In this document: one piece after another, positions 1 to 12,200 of the stretch
How the letters are laid out: each line of letters starts with the position of its first letter
Position numbering within the stretch: position 1 is the first letter of the stretch
DNA from: Melanocharis versteri
Taxonomy: Eukaryota; Chordata; Aves; Passeriformes; Melanocharitidae
Direction: 5' to 3'
Assembly (NCBI GenBank): GCA_013397845.1
Contig: VZTG01005432.1
Coordinates: forward strand, 891,299 to 955,298
Length of the DNA: 64,000 nt
Translations under genes and position numbers: made by a program
Notes under the pieces: model-generated
What the model was told of the DNA's origin: nothing
Database searches by the model: none
Seen by the model: only the letters and a program-made list of their open reading frames with translations

Positions 1-24
1 CGGCCGCCGAGGAGCCGGGGGAAG
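1..24 (+). CDS. MTPAP: MTPAP exon 1, 3' end only
   Basis: The window starts inside this exon. Read in the frame set by exon 2, bases 3-23 give AAEEPGE. Base 24 supplies the first base of the Asp codon completed by exon 2, giving EDAEVSTRKKTFAEVQ across the junction; mammalian MTPAP also has an ED dipeptide just before its basic K/R-rich stretch. The donor is aag|gtaggg at 25. The start codon, targeting peptide, 5' UTR and promoter are outside the window. Confidence 0.8.
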
Positions 25-260
25 GTAGGGACGGCTCGCCGGGCCGTGCTGCTTTCGCCGCGGGCCTCCGTGCCGCACAGCGGGCTCTGCTGGGGGGCGT
101 GAGGAGGGGAGCGGCCGCCGGGCCTGCTCGGCCCCGCTCGAGGCGCCGGGGCCGTGCCCGCGTCCTGGGTGTGAGGAGCTTCGCAGAGCCCCGGCAGCCC
201 GGCGGCCGGGCCGTGAGGTCGGCCTGTGCCCTCCCGGGCTGCAGCCCAGGAGGCCGGAGT
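1..260. promoter_or_regulatory. CpG island over MTPAP exon 1 / start of intron 1 (3' part)
   Basis: The first ~260 bases are very rich in G+C and CpG (runs such as cggccgccg and gccgggccg), then fall to ordinary composition by ~300. This fits the downstream flank of a CpG-island promoter. The transcription start itself must lie upstream, because coding sequence is already present at base 1. An open 96-codon frame at 99-389 is a by-product of the GC bias inside intron 1. Confidence 0.75.
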
Positions 261-3200
261 CCCCTGTCAGTGCCCGGGACTCGGTTTGTTAAACGTAGAT
301 ACCGGCTAGAGGTAAATCAAGTGACCCCCTCAAAAAGGCATAGGAAACGTGTGACTGACGCTGTGTCTTTAGCACAAGCCGAGAACTAACGTGAGCAATG
401 TCTATTGCTGCTGTGCGTCAGTGCCACGCTCAGACTGTGCAAAGGACAGCAGAGTCAGAAGAAGTCATCAGATCATATCATCTCTGTAGTGGCTAAGCAT
501 GTACAGGTAGTAAATCAGGCAAAAATCACAGCCATTCCGGCCTAATGCAGAGGCCTCCTGGTCATGTCACCCATCCATGGGACTTGTCTTTTCCGCATCT
601 TGGTCACTTCATCCTTCTCTGTTCCTATGACAACTGTGATATTTATCATCTTCATAAAGTGCTTCCTTAGTTTTCTGATGAAAAATGCTGTATAAAAGTA
701 GGCTGTTGAAAGAGCTATTGTAGTTATTATTTATAAACCTCTGTGAGAGCTCAGTAAACTTGTAAAATAAAAGATTTTTTAAAAAAGAATACTATCAAGT
801 AATACTATCAACTATCATGTAATGATACTTAAAGGTTTTCTTGAGGCCACAATATCCCATGGGTTCTTCAAAACCAAAAACACAGAATATAGAGCTCTCT
901 ATTGAATATCCCTGTGGCAGATAGTAGCTGCTGGGAAATGTTCCCCAGCTTCCCGATCCAAATGACGAAAGGGAAGTATTAACAGGTGACAGCTTCACGG
1001 GCTCTGTTGATGTGATGTGATCAGTGGATTAGTTTGAAAGCTATGCAGGGAAGTGATCATGATTTCAGGTTTGGGAGATGGCCCTTTTGCCTGTATGCAA
1101 CGAGGGAAAAAAGTTCCATGTTTCTGGATGTTCAGCATGTCTCGATTCCATGTGAATTCTGGAGGCTGTCAGCAGCAATACAAATTGCCAGTAGTGTGAT
1201 GAGATATGACTGGTCTGTGGGTTTATTGTGCTGGAGTAGATGAAAGTGTATTATTAAGTAAAAATTTTGAGTAGGAGTTGACGGTGAAAGAAAGTGCTAA
1301 GTTGGAAAAATAGCAAGTGTTGAATTGTTCCAAAGTGCTGGTTTTGTGGTGGTGAAGAGAGACTCATTTCAGTGAAGCTTGCCAAAGGTCTAGACCCGCC
1401 TCAAGCCTAGCTGGCATTTCCAGGCTCTTGTATGTGTGCTGTTTGTTGATGGTGAACAGCAAATTAAAGAACAAAGATTCCTTGTATTATGAAGCTTCCT
1501 GTGCATCAAGGAAAGTCAGTATTGTTTTCTTCCTACCTTTTCTACTCCTTGTTATTACAATGTATGCATTTGTGAGAGAAATACACTTGTATTTCTTTCA
1601 TTCATTCTTCATTGTCTTTCATTTGTTCTTCATTCTTTTCGTTTTTGCTGTCATGATCTTGGAGAGCCAGGACAAACCTTTGTTCAGTTGTTCAATCCAG
1701 AGGAAGAGATTATGTGGACTAAAACCAGCTATACATCTTTCTGTTTATGTAGAAAAGCCTTGATGCATGTTTCTTCTCACAGATGCTGAAGTCAGTACCA
1801 GAAAGAAGACATTTGCTGAAGTCCAAACAGAACGACTGGATCAAGCTGAACGGACTGTTTTAATTAAGTGCCCATCAAAAATTAATGAAAAAAAATTATT
1901 GCAGTACTTATCCAGTCATGGAAATGTTAAGAGTCATTTCTTTTTTGAAAATTGTGTAAGTAATTAACAATGTAAACTAAAATCTAGACTTAGATAAAAA
2001 CAAATACCAGAAAGAAAATAAGTTAAGCAAATTATATACACTTAGTGTATTAAATCAGTTTTTATCTCTGCTGATGTTAACAAGTTGCTGAGCAGTTGAT
2101 TTTTATTCGTAAGTCAGCTAAACAAGACCTCTAAGGAATAGCCAGCAATCTGTTTTGCACTAAATCTTTGAAACTTTCACATAGCACCATTCATTGTTCT
2201 AACATAGAGATAGCTCTTTTTTATGTGTTTCTTGAGTATTTCAGTTGAGAAGATTAATATAGTTCAGAGCTTAAAAGTTTAGCGTTTGCTGCCAAGAATA
2301 GCACGTCTTAAATACTTTTAACCTCTTGTCAAAAAGCATCTAAAATGTTTTGAGATACAGAACCTAGCATCTGGCTTCAGGGCTGTCATATTAATCTGTC
2401 TCAGTAGCCCCAGGAACATCTGAATAATATCAGTACAATGGGTTCAAGCGTTGTATGCGTTTACCTAACCCTGTATTTCCGTTCTTAACGTTTTAGGGCA
2501 TCAGTGCTTTAATAGAGTTTTCAGAAAAGAGCAGTATAGCCTCGTTGCAGGATGCTGTTGGAATCCCAAGTGCTTCAGAGCATCATGTTGTTCCATTTAA
2601 ATCAAGACTTTTTACTTTCACACTGAAAAACCCAGTGAGTCAACACGTTGAAGAGACACCACTTCACCTCTCTCCTCAGAGTCACATTCCAGTGAAAGAC
2701 CTTATTGAAAAGCTTTGTCTTGCAGACAGCGTAAGTAGAGGTTTCTAGATCTCTCTTAATTAAAAATGAACCATGTTCATTTCAGACTTGGAAGTGGTCA
2801 TGTGAAACTTAAAAAGCAATTTATTTTTATTAAAAAAGGGTAACATTTTGTGTGAATGGTTCTCCTACATTGAAATAAATAAATGAAATTATTCATTTTA
2901 ATTATGAAAATAATTTCTATGTGTGAAAGAAACCTTTTTGAAATTTTGAAAAATAGCCTTCTAATTGCATTGATATTAAATAGATTAAAATATATGTTAG
3001 TAGAAGATGGGTCATTGTATTTTTACAGTGTTTATTTTCTGAACTAGATAAGCAGTCAGATGTACCTTCTACTGAATGAGTATCAGCTTACAGAAGAAAA
3101 CATCAGGCTCCGATTTCTGGCCTGTTCCTTGGTTCGGGATTTTGCACGTGCCTATTTCCCAGACAGCACGGTAAAGCCGTTTGGCTCTTCAGTCAACACG

Positions 3201-6200
3201 TTTGGCAAATTGGGATCTGATGTGGACATGTTTTTGGACTTCCGTGATACAGGAAAGCATGCTACAAAAATGGTAAGATTGTGCTGTGCATCTTCAGTTT
3301 TTTGGATTTCTTCAACAAAGCAGCTCATTTGCTGTTTCACACACAGGAATCAGTGTATTTTTATTTATGTTTTACATGGGTTCATACTATAAAGTGTGAA
3401 CAAGTTTATTTGAATGTTTGGATTTTAAGACTTTCAAAAATTGAATGTGACATGGACAAGATCTTTTTTGCAATAGGAAGAAAATGATTTGGTGTTTACA
3501 TAAATTTTGTACTATTAGGGTGAATTTCACTATGAAGAAAACCCTCATCCTCCAAAATTGTTTCAGCAGGGTCAGACCTTCCCATTCTACTGTCGCGTTT
3601 TCTTCTCTGTAGCTTCTGTGCTTCAGCTGTGCTCTGTAAAAGCTTGGCTTTGTTTTTTAGGGTCCTCCATGTCCTAAAGCAAAGTAAGTTTGTGCATGTG
3701 TGCACATGTGCGTTTTGGGAGGGTTGTCAGGTTCTTTTCCTTACCTTAAAGAGATGACTTTATGCTCCAGGAAAGTTCCTGGATTATGTACTGGGGTGTA
3801 TATATATTTATACACACATATGGAGTGTGTGGAGGTGTGAAAGCTCAGGACGTGGGATAGTAATGGTGAGTACTTACAGGTGACACACTTTCCAGAGAAA
3901 ATTTCCATGTTAACAGTGCCTGATTTTCATTGTGAGGGGAATTAGTTGGCTTCTGAAAGGAACTTGAGTGTGAGCTGTTATATGTGAACTGTAGATGTTT
4001 TGGGGACCAGGACCCAGGAGCAAACAGGAACTGAGCAAAATCAATCATGCAGATGCTTTCAGTTGTCAGACTTTACATAAGGTACATTGTTGTTTGAATG
4101 CCTCATTGATAATACAACAGTAAGCATCAAGATAAGCAGTGATTACTAAGCAGTCATAGAGTCTTGAAATTAAATTTGTTGACCAAAGCATAGAATTTAC
4201 ACCACTACCTTGAGAAGCCCAGGGTTACGAGACCTCCAGTAAGCAATATGCAGTGAGCAGTCATGCCTTTTTCAGTGCATATACTACATTTTATCTGAAT
4301 TACACCCATGGTGTGATTTGGAAACTTGCACTATGTATCTAAGTTCACGTTTAGTTTAGTTACTTAGTATTTGAGCAGCTTCAAATTGTAATGGTTCTTT
4401 AGAGTATGTTGTGTCTCGGGCCTTGTGCATGTAGGGATAGAGAATAGGAAAGGACTAGATCCAGGCATTTTTGGAAGGATCTTACGTCTTGCTGCTGGTT
4501 TTTACTGTGAATGGTGTAAGGATCCTGTAAGATTGGAGAATGAAGTAGGAAAGAGAGATAATGAGAATCAGGATAGGAGAAAGGGTGAATTGGGTTAGAA
4601 ATGCCCAGTGGAGAAGTTGGGATTCATCACAGATTCTGAATGAATAATCAAGTAAGTGATTCTTGCGTTGTGAAGACTTTTCTTTTTATTTGTATGGTGA
4701 CAGATAGTTTGGGAAAAACTACCTCTGTTTTCCTTAAAAGAGAGGGAACTTAAGCTTTTGAAGATTGAAAATTCTCTCAGCTTTTCTATATAATTTGTAT
4801 ATTGCCATGTAAGTTACTTTTAAAGAAATAATCCTTTAAATATATATAGTTTCTAGTATTACTGCCTTGATAAATTACAAGGAGAGCAAATATGGCAGCT
4901 GAAGAGAAGGATCATCGTGTGTGTGAAGTGTTAAAATCTTTACATTTAAACAGTGAAGTTGCCTCTTAAATTTTGAAGGAATACTTTTCAAGTATAAAAT
5001 GTCTATTTTCAAAGCATGTTTGGTAACTAGCTGTTTTCTTTAATATGTATCATTTGTGGAGATAGAAGTTCTGTTGTGAAATGTAGAGTATTTGATGATG
5101 AGTGAGTTTACTAGCAGCTGTGATTACCTGTGGATGGTTGAGAGACATTACTATGGGGAGACAAAGGGGAGGTAGCTTTAGTTACAACGTGATTTAGTGG
5201 AAAAAGTGTCTTCTGATTTCTTCACTTTTATGGCCTTTCAGGAGATGCCAGCAGTGGAGGATGATCAGGCATTTCAGTGCCTGTTTACATGAAATAACTG
5301 TTCTTGAGCCTCATGGCAAACTGATTACTAATTGTAATTTAAAAAGGGGGGCAAAAGTGGGAACATTCTTTACCAAAAGTGGATTATCAATACCGTGCTA
5401 GACCACAGATAGGGCATTTTTTAACCTGTGGGCAGTTTGGGAGATTAGTGAATGACTTAAAACAGGGCTCTGTGATAATTTTAGAGTAGCAGTTTTTGTT
5501 AAAACAATTGTGCTTCCTGCTTAGGTTACTGTATCAGTTTACCCGCAAGTAATAGTTTACCTGTGTTTGCTGTGTTGGGCAGCATTGCGAGAACAGGGGA
5601 AGAACCACAGGACTGGGGCAAGTGTATCAGTACTTCATACCCCCTAGCTAGCACTAAAGCTATAGATGAAGGTTCTTTTAATTACTAAGAATACCTATTT
5701 TATCATTATAAAAAAGTCTTCATTCAGGTTTCGAAAGATGGTGAGGTGCTGTCTGGAAAGGCCCCTTGTGGTTTTTGTCACCAATAAAAATATCAACACC
5801 AGCCCACCTACAGGTCAGCTGAGTCCCCATCTTTATCTTTCCTGTTAACTACCTCGGTGTTGATAGTCACAGGCTCCTTTCACTTAGAGCCAGCCCTACT
5901 GCAGCATGCTGCTACACCTCCAGATGGGATTAGGGATCTCTGTCCTGGCATGTTCCACCACACGTGCTGCTGACTGGAGAGCTGCTGGCGGGAGGGGAGC
6001 AGGAACAGTCACCTCATGATTGCCAGAGAGACTCAGAAATTCACCACCTGAAGTGACTTTATGGGAAAGGTTGCAAGGTCCATAACTTCTGAATCGTTTC
6101 ACCTGTCTGTGAGATCACTAATTTGTGGGCAGCAAAAGTAACGTGCTCTGTATCTCAGTTACTGTTAGATCACTGTAATTTTATTTGCATAGTATGCATT

Positions 6201-9200
6201 CATCCATGACATGTTCCAGGGGGGAGGATAAGTCAGTGTCAAGTATCGGATTAGCAAGCTAAATTAGCTGATGTCTTAAAAACACAGACTAAAAAGAAAA
6301 CAGAGGTTTCACAGGTATTTTATTGAGGTAAAAACTACAAATATAGCAAATCAAAATATGAAGGCCTACAGAGAAGTTAATTTCTGATGTTAAAATATAT
6401 CTTCACAATATTTTTGTCTTTCAGGGAAGCTATATATGACATGAAGTGATTATTTTAAGCCTTACAGAATCTTGTCTTAATTTTGAAGGATTAAGTAATT
6501 TGCATGCTAAATTTTTTTACTTTTTTAAATGAAAAAGACATTTTTCTTTACACTGTTACTTGATAATGCATTGTTCTTTGAGGATTTGAAATGGAGTTAC
6601 TGATAGTTTGAAATTAATGGTGGTTTGGTTGTGTTGCCCCTCTGTAATTGTATGCTCCTCTTTTGCAGTCAGAGCATTTATGCTCTCCTGGTAATTCCAG
6701 AATTACTTTTTTTATCCAGTAGTGAGATGTAGTACTATTATACTTCTGTTTGAACATGTAGCTTTATAGTAAGTTGGTCACTATTAACCTGGAAAAATTG
6801 AATCACCAAAAAAGAATGTAAAAGAGAGAGCAATATGTTTTTACCTATTTTAAGTTTGGTGTACTGCTTTGAATAATTCTTGTCTTTCAGTTCCAGTTGT
6901 ACAGACTCCTTTGCAAATTGCGGTGGTCTTTCAGAAGTATTTTTAAATGTCTCTTTTGTTTGAGAGCTAACAGCTTGCTTTTAAAATTCTGTGTTAGAAA
7001 AAAGGTCCCTTTGAAATGGAGTATCAGATGAAAAGATTACCATCGGAAAGATTAGCAACTCAGAGGATTCTTTCTGTGATTGGTGACTGCCTTGATAATT
7101 TTGGTCCTGGGTGTGTGAATGTACAGAAGATACTCAATGCCCGCTGCCCTCTGGTGAAATTTTCCCATCAGCCGACAGGATTCCAGTGTGATCTGTCAGT
7201 GAGCAACAGGTGAGACCTGATTTTAAAAAGTTTGCAGAGAATTCTGATGTACTTAAAGTGTTCTGAAAACCTGTAATAACAACTGTTTAGTCTTCTCCTT
7301 TCCGTGTTCTTAATAAATGTGAATGTTCGCTCTTAAAGTAAAAAGGGTATTTTTTGACTTCAGAGCGTAGAGTTTGATGTGTTTAAGTTATCTTTCTCCA
7401 GCATAGGAAATACTTGCTAGCTGAAGCTGAAGACTCAAAAACCAGTCTGTGGAATAAGGTTGGCTTACAAAACTGGAAAGGCGGCACTCAGTGTTGATTT
7501 GTCATTACTTCTCTTTGGCATATGCACAGCCTTTCTCGATTGCTTTTCAGATTAAGCAGCTCCAGAATGTTAATTTTCAGTGCTTTGGCTTCTAGTTATT
7601 TTGGTGTCCTTTCCTGCTTCGTAAGGGCCTGCGTACACCTGTTTGCTGGGAAGATCCTTTGGGTGCCAAGGGAGGGAAGGCAAGGCAAAGCAAGGCAAGG
7701 CAAGGCAAGGCAAGGCAAGGCTGCGGTGTTCCCGCCGCGCGGGGCCGCTCGCAGCACGGCCGCTAGGGGGCGCCGGCGGCCCAGCAGTGCCCCTCAGCGC
7801 CCCTCGGTGACAGAAATGGCTGTGCGGTCCCTTCCGTGCTGGTGCTGTGGCCTGTTTTAGTCAGAAATAACCCCCTCACTCCGGTAAACAACCCTGGCAT
7901 GAGTATGCATGGCCGAAGATTAGTTACTGACCCTTTTCGTTGTTGTTGGGGGATGTAAAAATATGAGTGACTGTTCTTCAGGATACCAGTGACAGGAACC
8001 AAGGGAATGGCCTGAAGTTGTGTCTGGGGAGATTTAGGTTGGATATTAGGAAAAGGTTTTTCAGAAGGTGGTTGAGCCCTGTAACAGGCTCTTCAGGGAA
8101 GTGGTCGCAGCACCAAACCTGACAGAGTTCAAGAAGCTTTTTGACAATATTCTTAGATGTATGGTGTGACTCTTAGGGCTGTCCTGTACAGGGCCAGGAG
8201 TTGGACTTTGATGATCCTTGAGGGTCCCTTCCAACTCAGAATATTTTGTGATTCTGTGATACAGGTTTCAGTGCAGTATTGTGATTTGTCTGCATCAGAT
8301 GCAATCAGATCAGATACACTCAGTTTTCTGAATTACCCAAAGTTCTGTTTCAGAATATGCAGGCAGCATTGAACAAGTTTCTTACAATGAAATTACTTCT
8401 CTACATGCAGCCGCAGTGAAAGTCAGCATGTAGTTCTGTACAAGCTTGCTTGTAATTCACTGCTGATGGTTTGGCTGGTTGGAACTGCATGTCTTGTCTT
8501 GTTATCATTTTTACGAGAAACAAACCTCTCTGGACACCATAAAGAACCTCACAGCTGAAATTTCAAAAGCCCAGGTGTTACAAAATTTTGACCTAGTTAG
8601 TGTCCCCAAAAGGCTATCCTGAATTTTTAGAACAACTTTTAGCACTTCAGGCTAAAACTGAACCAAAGTAAGTTTTACTCTTATACTGTACTAGCATTTT
8701 TTTTCTACCTTTTCTTGCCCTCCCCTTTGAACGAATACATGAATGGTTGTATAACAGCATGATGAAGGAGATCAAAAACTGATCCATCTGAAAACCTTTA
8801 TCCTTCCAGATTAGTTGTTTTTTTCAGCTCAACTAAGCAGTAATCATTTGAAAATTACCAAACTGACTTATTTTGTGGATTTCCTTGTGTCTCTGCACTT
8901 AGGTTATTTTTCAGTGCAGCATTTTATTACTTTTTAGGTAAAAGCTGTAAGAGAAGTTCTAGTTGTATTTTATTATATGTTAGTATAGAGATATTATCTA
9001 ATGTGCCTCAAAGGCAATTGTGGCTAAATTATGTTTTTTCACCTCAGTTCTGCATAGTTTGACTCCATAGTACTTGATGGTGGTTTTTTTCATTTGGGGG
9101 GTTTTTTCCTCCCACTGTGATGTGGAACAAGGAAACAGGAAACAGTGCAAATGCAGTATTATTATTTACCCAGAACTGTATCTTTCTTGCTATGGAAAAC

Positions 9201-12200
9201 TACCAGGTATTTAATCCTGGACAATTCCAGGTATTCCTACCCAAACCATTCTACTATTCTATGATTCTCTTCTATTTTTTAAAATGTGTAAAAGTTTGGG
9301 GTGGTTTTATAGAAGCCTTCTTCTCTTATAATGAACAATGAACACTGCATCTGATACTTCATAATTCTCTCATCATTTACATGTCTTCCCATTTCTTCTT
9401 CAGCATTGCAACAAGAAGTTCAGAACTCTTGTATATCTATGGCTGTCTTGACTCCCGTGTACGAGCGTTAGTGTTCACAATACGATGTTGGGCCCGTGTT
9501 CATGGACTTACAAATAGTGCTCCTGGTACCTGGATTACAAACTTCTCCCTGACCATGATGGTCATGTTTTTTCTGCAGAGGAGATCACCACCTATCATTC
9601 CAACGCTAGACCAACTTAAAGAACTGGCAGGTAGGCACAGCTGTTTCTGTGTTTATTGCAGTTCGTTGTTTATTGCACATTTGTTTTCTCTAAAGTGATA
9701 AAATGAACCCAAGCAGTTTCTTTATGCTCTCAAATATTAATGAATATTATGTGTATTTTAAGTTTGAGGGAATACACGAGTTTTACATGTATTTTTTAGT
9801 GAAAATAATGCATCTTTAAAGGCAAAATAAATCCCTTTTCAAAACAATATTAATTCTATTTAGAGGGGTTAGACCTATTCTGTGCCTTAGCTAATTAAAT
9901 GTAATTTACTTTTTCAGTGCTCCTATGCTGAATTTTTTTTATTTTGGTTTTTAGAAGACTTGTAGGGTCTTGAACATTTCTGGAGTTAAGGATTTTGTAC
10001 AGACTGATATGATGTGTATTGTTTTATAGCTACCAAATACTTAAAAGAAAGGCTGTATTTTTTTCTCCAAATTTATAATATCCTTGAGACTGTTCAGGCC
10101 CTTTGTAAATAGTTCTTGTATCTCCACAAACAAGCTGTTCTGGTGGTTTCATACACAGCATTCAGGGTGTGTTATCGTCAGTGAATCGTATGAAAGCAAA
10201 GAGAATGACACTTCAAGTTCTTGATTCCTTGCTCGTGTCTTCTGTTTATTGACATGATTCCTTGGGAGCTTTGAGTGCTTTCAGTGGAGAAAAAGGTCTG
10301 TGTTCAGTCGCTTTAAAATAATTTTAAACATTTCCATCAGAATTCTGTAGAAATTTTTATACATAAAACACGTGTTCTCATACTTACAAGAGTGTTCCTA
10401 ATTCTATTAAGTTTTTCAGAAAAAGACAGTGAACACTCTGGGCCTGATTTTTTTTGAAACTCTCATGTGGGTAGCAACCTCAAAGAGTTGTGCTGTTAAG
10501 TGTGTAATACAGCCCTCAGTGCAGAGATGCCCTGTTTGTTACTTGTAAGAAGTATTTTCAGAGATACAAAGATGTCATTTATCTTAGTCCTGTAGGATTT
10601 TGAAAATGCCATTTGCCCATTTTGCTTTTCCTTTGCCCATCTACAGACTTTTTTCTTTGAAATCTTTTACCACTTAAATTGAAACTTAACCTAAAAGTTC
10701 ACTTGTGAATTCCTAATTTGATTTGTTTAATATGGTAGCATTGATTTCAGTTTGTTATCTGAATTTTATTGAATATAATGTCATTTTCCTTCAAAATATG
10801 CCCACAATTTTTCTTTCAGGTGAAAAAGACAAGCATATAATTGGAGGATATGATTGCTCATTTGTTAGTGATTTAAGGAAGATTAAACCTACAAAAAATA
10901 CAGAAACACTTGGTAGGTAAATATTCATCAATTTTCTTTTCTCTATGAGCTTATTGAAAATAAACTTTTCCTTAATGTTACTCATGGCTTTTGTTTTTCT
11001 TTCCCTCAGATGTATTGTTGTGTGAGTTTTTTGAGTATTTTGGAAACTTCGATTTCAGAAAGAATTCCATAAATCTTCGAAAGGTAAATGGATTTTAATT
11101 GCTCATCATTATCAATTGAATCTCTCTGTCTGCAGTTTGACAAACTACATATGCTAAGCAACAATTTCTGTCATTTTTAATTATATATAAAAAGTACATT
11201 TATATAGAAACTGAGTCCTTCCTGTGAAGGAGGAGTATTTTCCTCTTGTAGCCCAATAACTTACAATACCATTAAGAACATTTACAGTGTCATTACTTGG
11301 ATATGCTGGAAAGCAGAAACTGATGCAAAGTTAGTGTGATTTTACTAGAAAGCCCTGTAATAAAAGTGGCAGCTTTAAAAAGTCAAAGCTATTTTGCTTC
11401 TGTGGGAGGAAAACTTTTAAAATGTCATGATGTCTGTCATAGCAAAAGTCTGCGACGAACCCTGTGAGCTGACAGGCTTTGCATTTAGAGTTGAGAGTCC
11501 AGACCCAACCAGAGCCTGAAAACTTCGAGCTGAGTTCTGGGTGTGCTTTTGGCACTGCAGTTTTCTACTGCAGTTTGTATCAGCCTACAGTAACTGTACT
11601 GCAGTAAGCATGCCATAGCATGATAATTCTGTGCTAGCACTTCAGTTTGCTTTACATGTTTAAGTCATCTAATTGATCTCTGTGTGCATGCAGGTACGAT
11701 AGAAATACATGACAATGTAACTGCCATAACTCACGCCTGCTCCTGCTGGACTGCTTCCAGAATAGGGGTTTCAGTGCCATGTTGCTGTGTGGACACTCGT
11801 TTGTTCTGTTTCCTGTTTGGGCATTATGGATCACTGGCATAAGAGCTCTTTTTGCAGGTTGATACTAGAAACTGATTTATTTAGGTGGAGAACTTCTGTT
11901 TGCTATTAAACCCGAAAAAGGCAAGCAAAAACACATTTGGAGCCTGAGCTAGTCAGGGGAGGTCTCAGCACTGCTGCTGTTACTCCTGGGGCAAGAGTAT
12001 GTAACGTGTACAGAGACACTTCTTGGACCAGCAGGAGCTGGTGGATTCCTGCTAGAACTTGCGGCAGAAAGGCTTGAGGAGGTTCTGCTATACAGAACCA
12101 GTCAGCTAAGAAACACTGATAAGAAGGGAGGTGGAAGTGCATTTAAATAGCAAACGGCAAAGTTGTCAGCTATTTGTGTTGTACTACACCAGATGCCTAA

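Larger units (their letters stand above)
7210..9403 (+). other. MTPAP intron 5
   Basis: 2.2 kb, phase 2. It contains a (GGCAA)n repeat, a CpG-rich patch with a CTCF-like motif, a CR1 3' end and a shorter CR1 tail, each listed separately. The remainder is ordinary AT-rich intron. The acceptor is cttcttcag at 9403. Confidence 0.85.

Noticed and set aside
99..389. 96-codon open frame at the start of the window
   Set aside because: It lies in intron 1 within the CpG-rich flank. The Arg/Gly/Pro/Ala-rich composition is what GC bias produces, and the MTPAP frame does not use it.
2887..2918. AT-rich imperfect palindrome in MTPAP intron 3
   Set aside because: Mismatched and made only of A/T runs; expected by chance in such composition.
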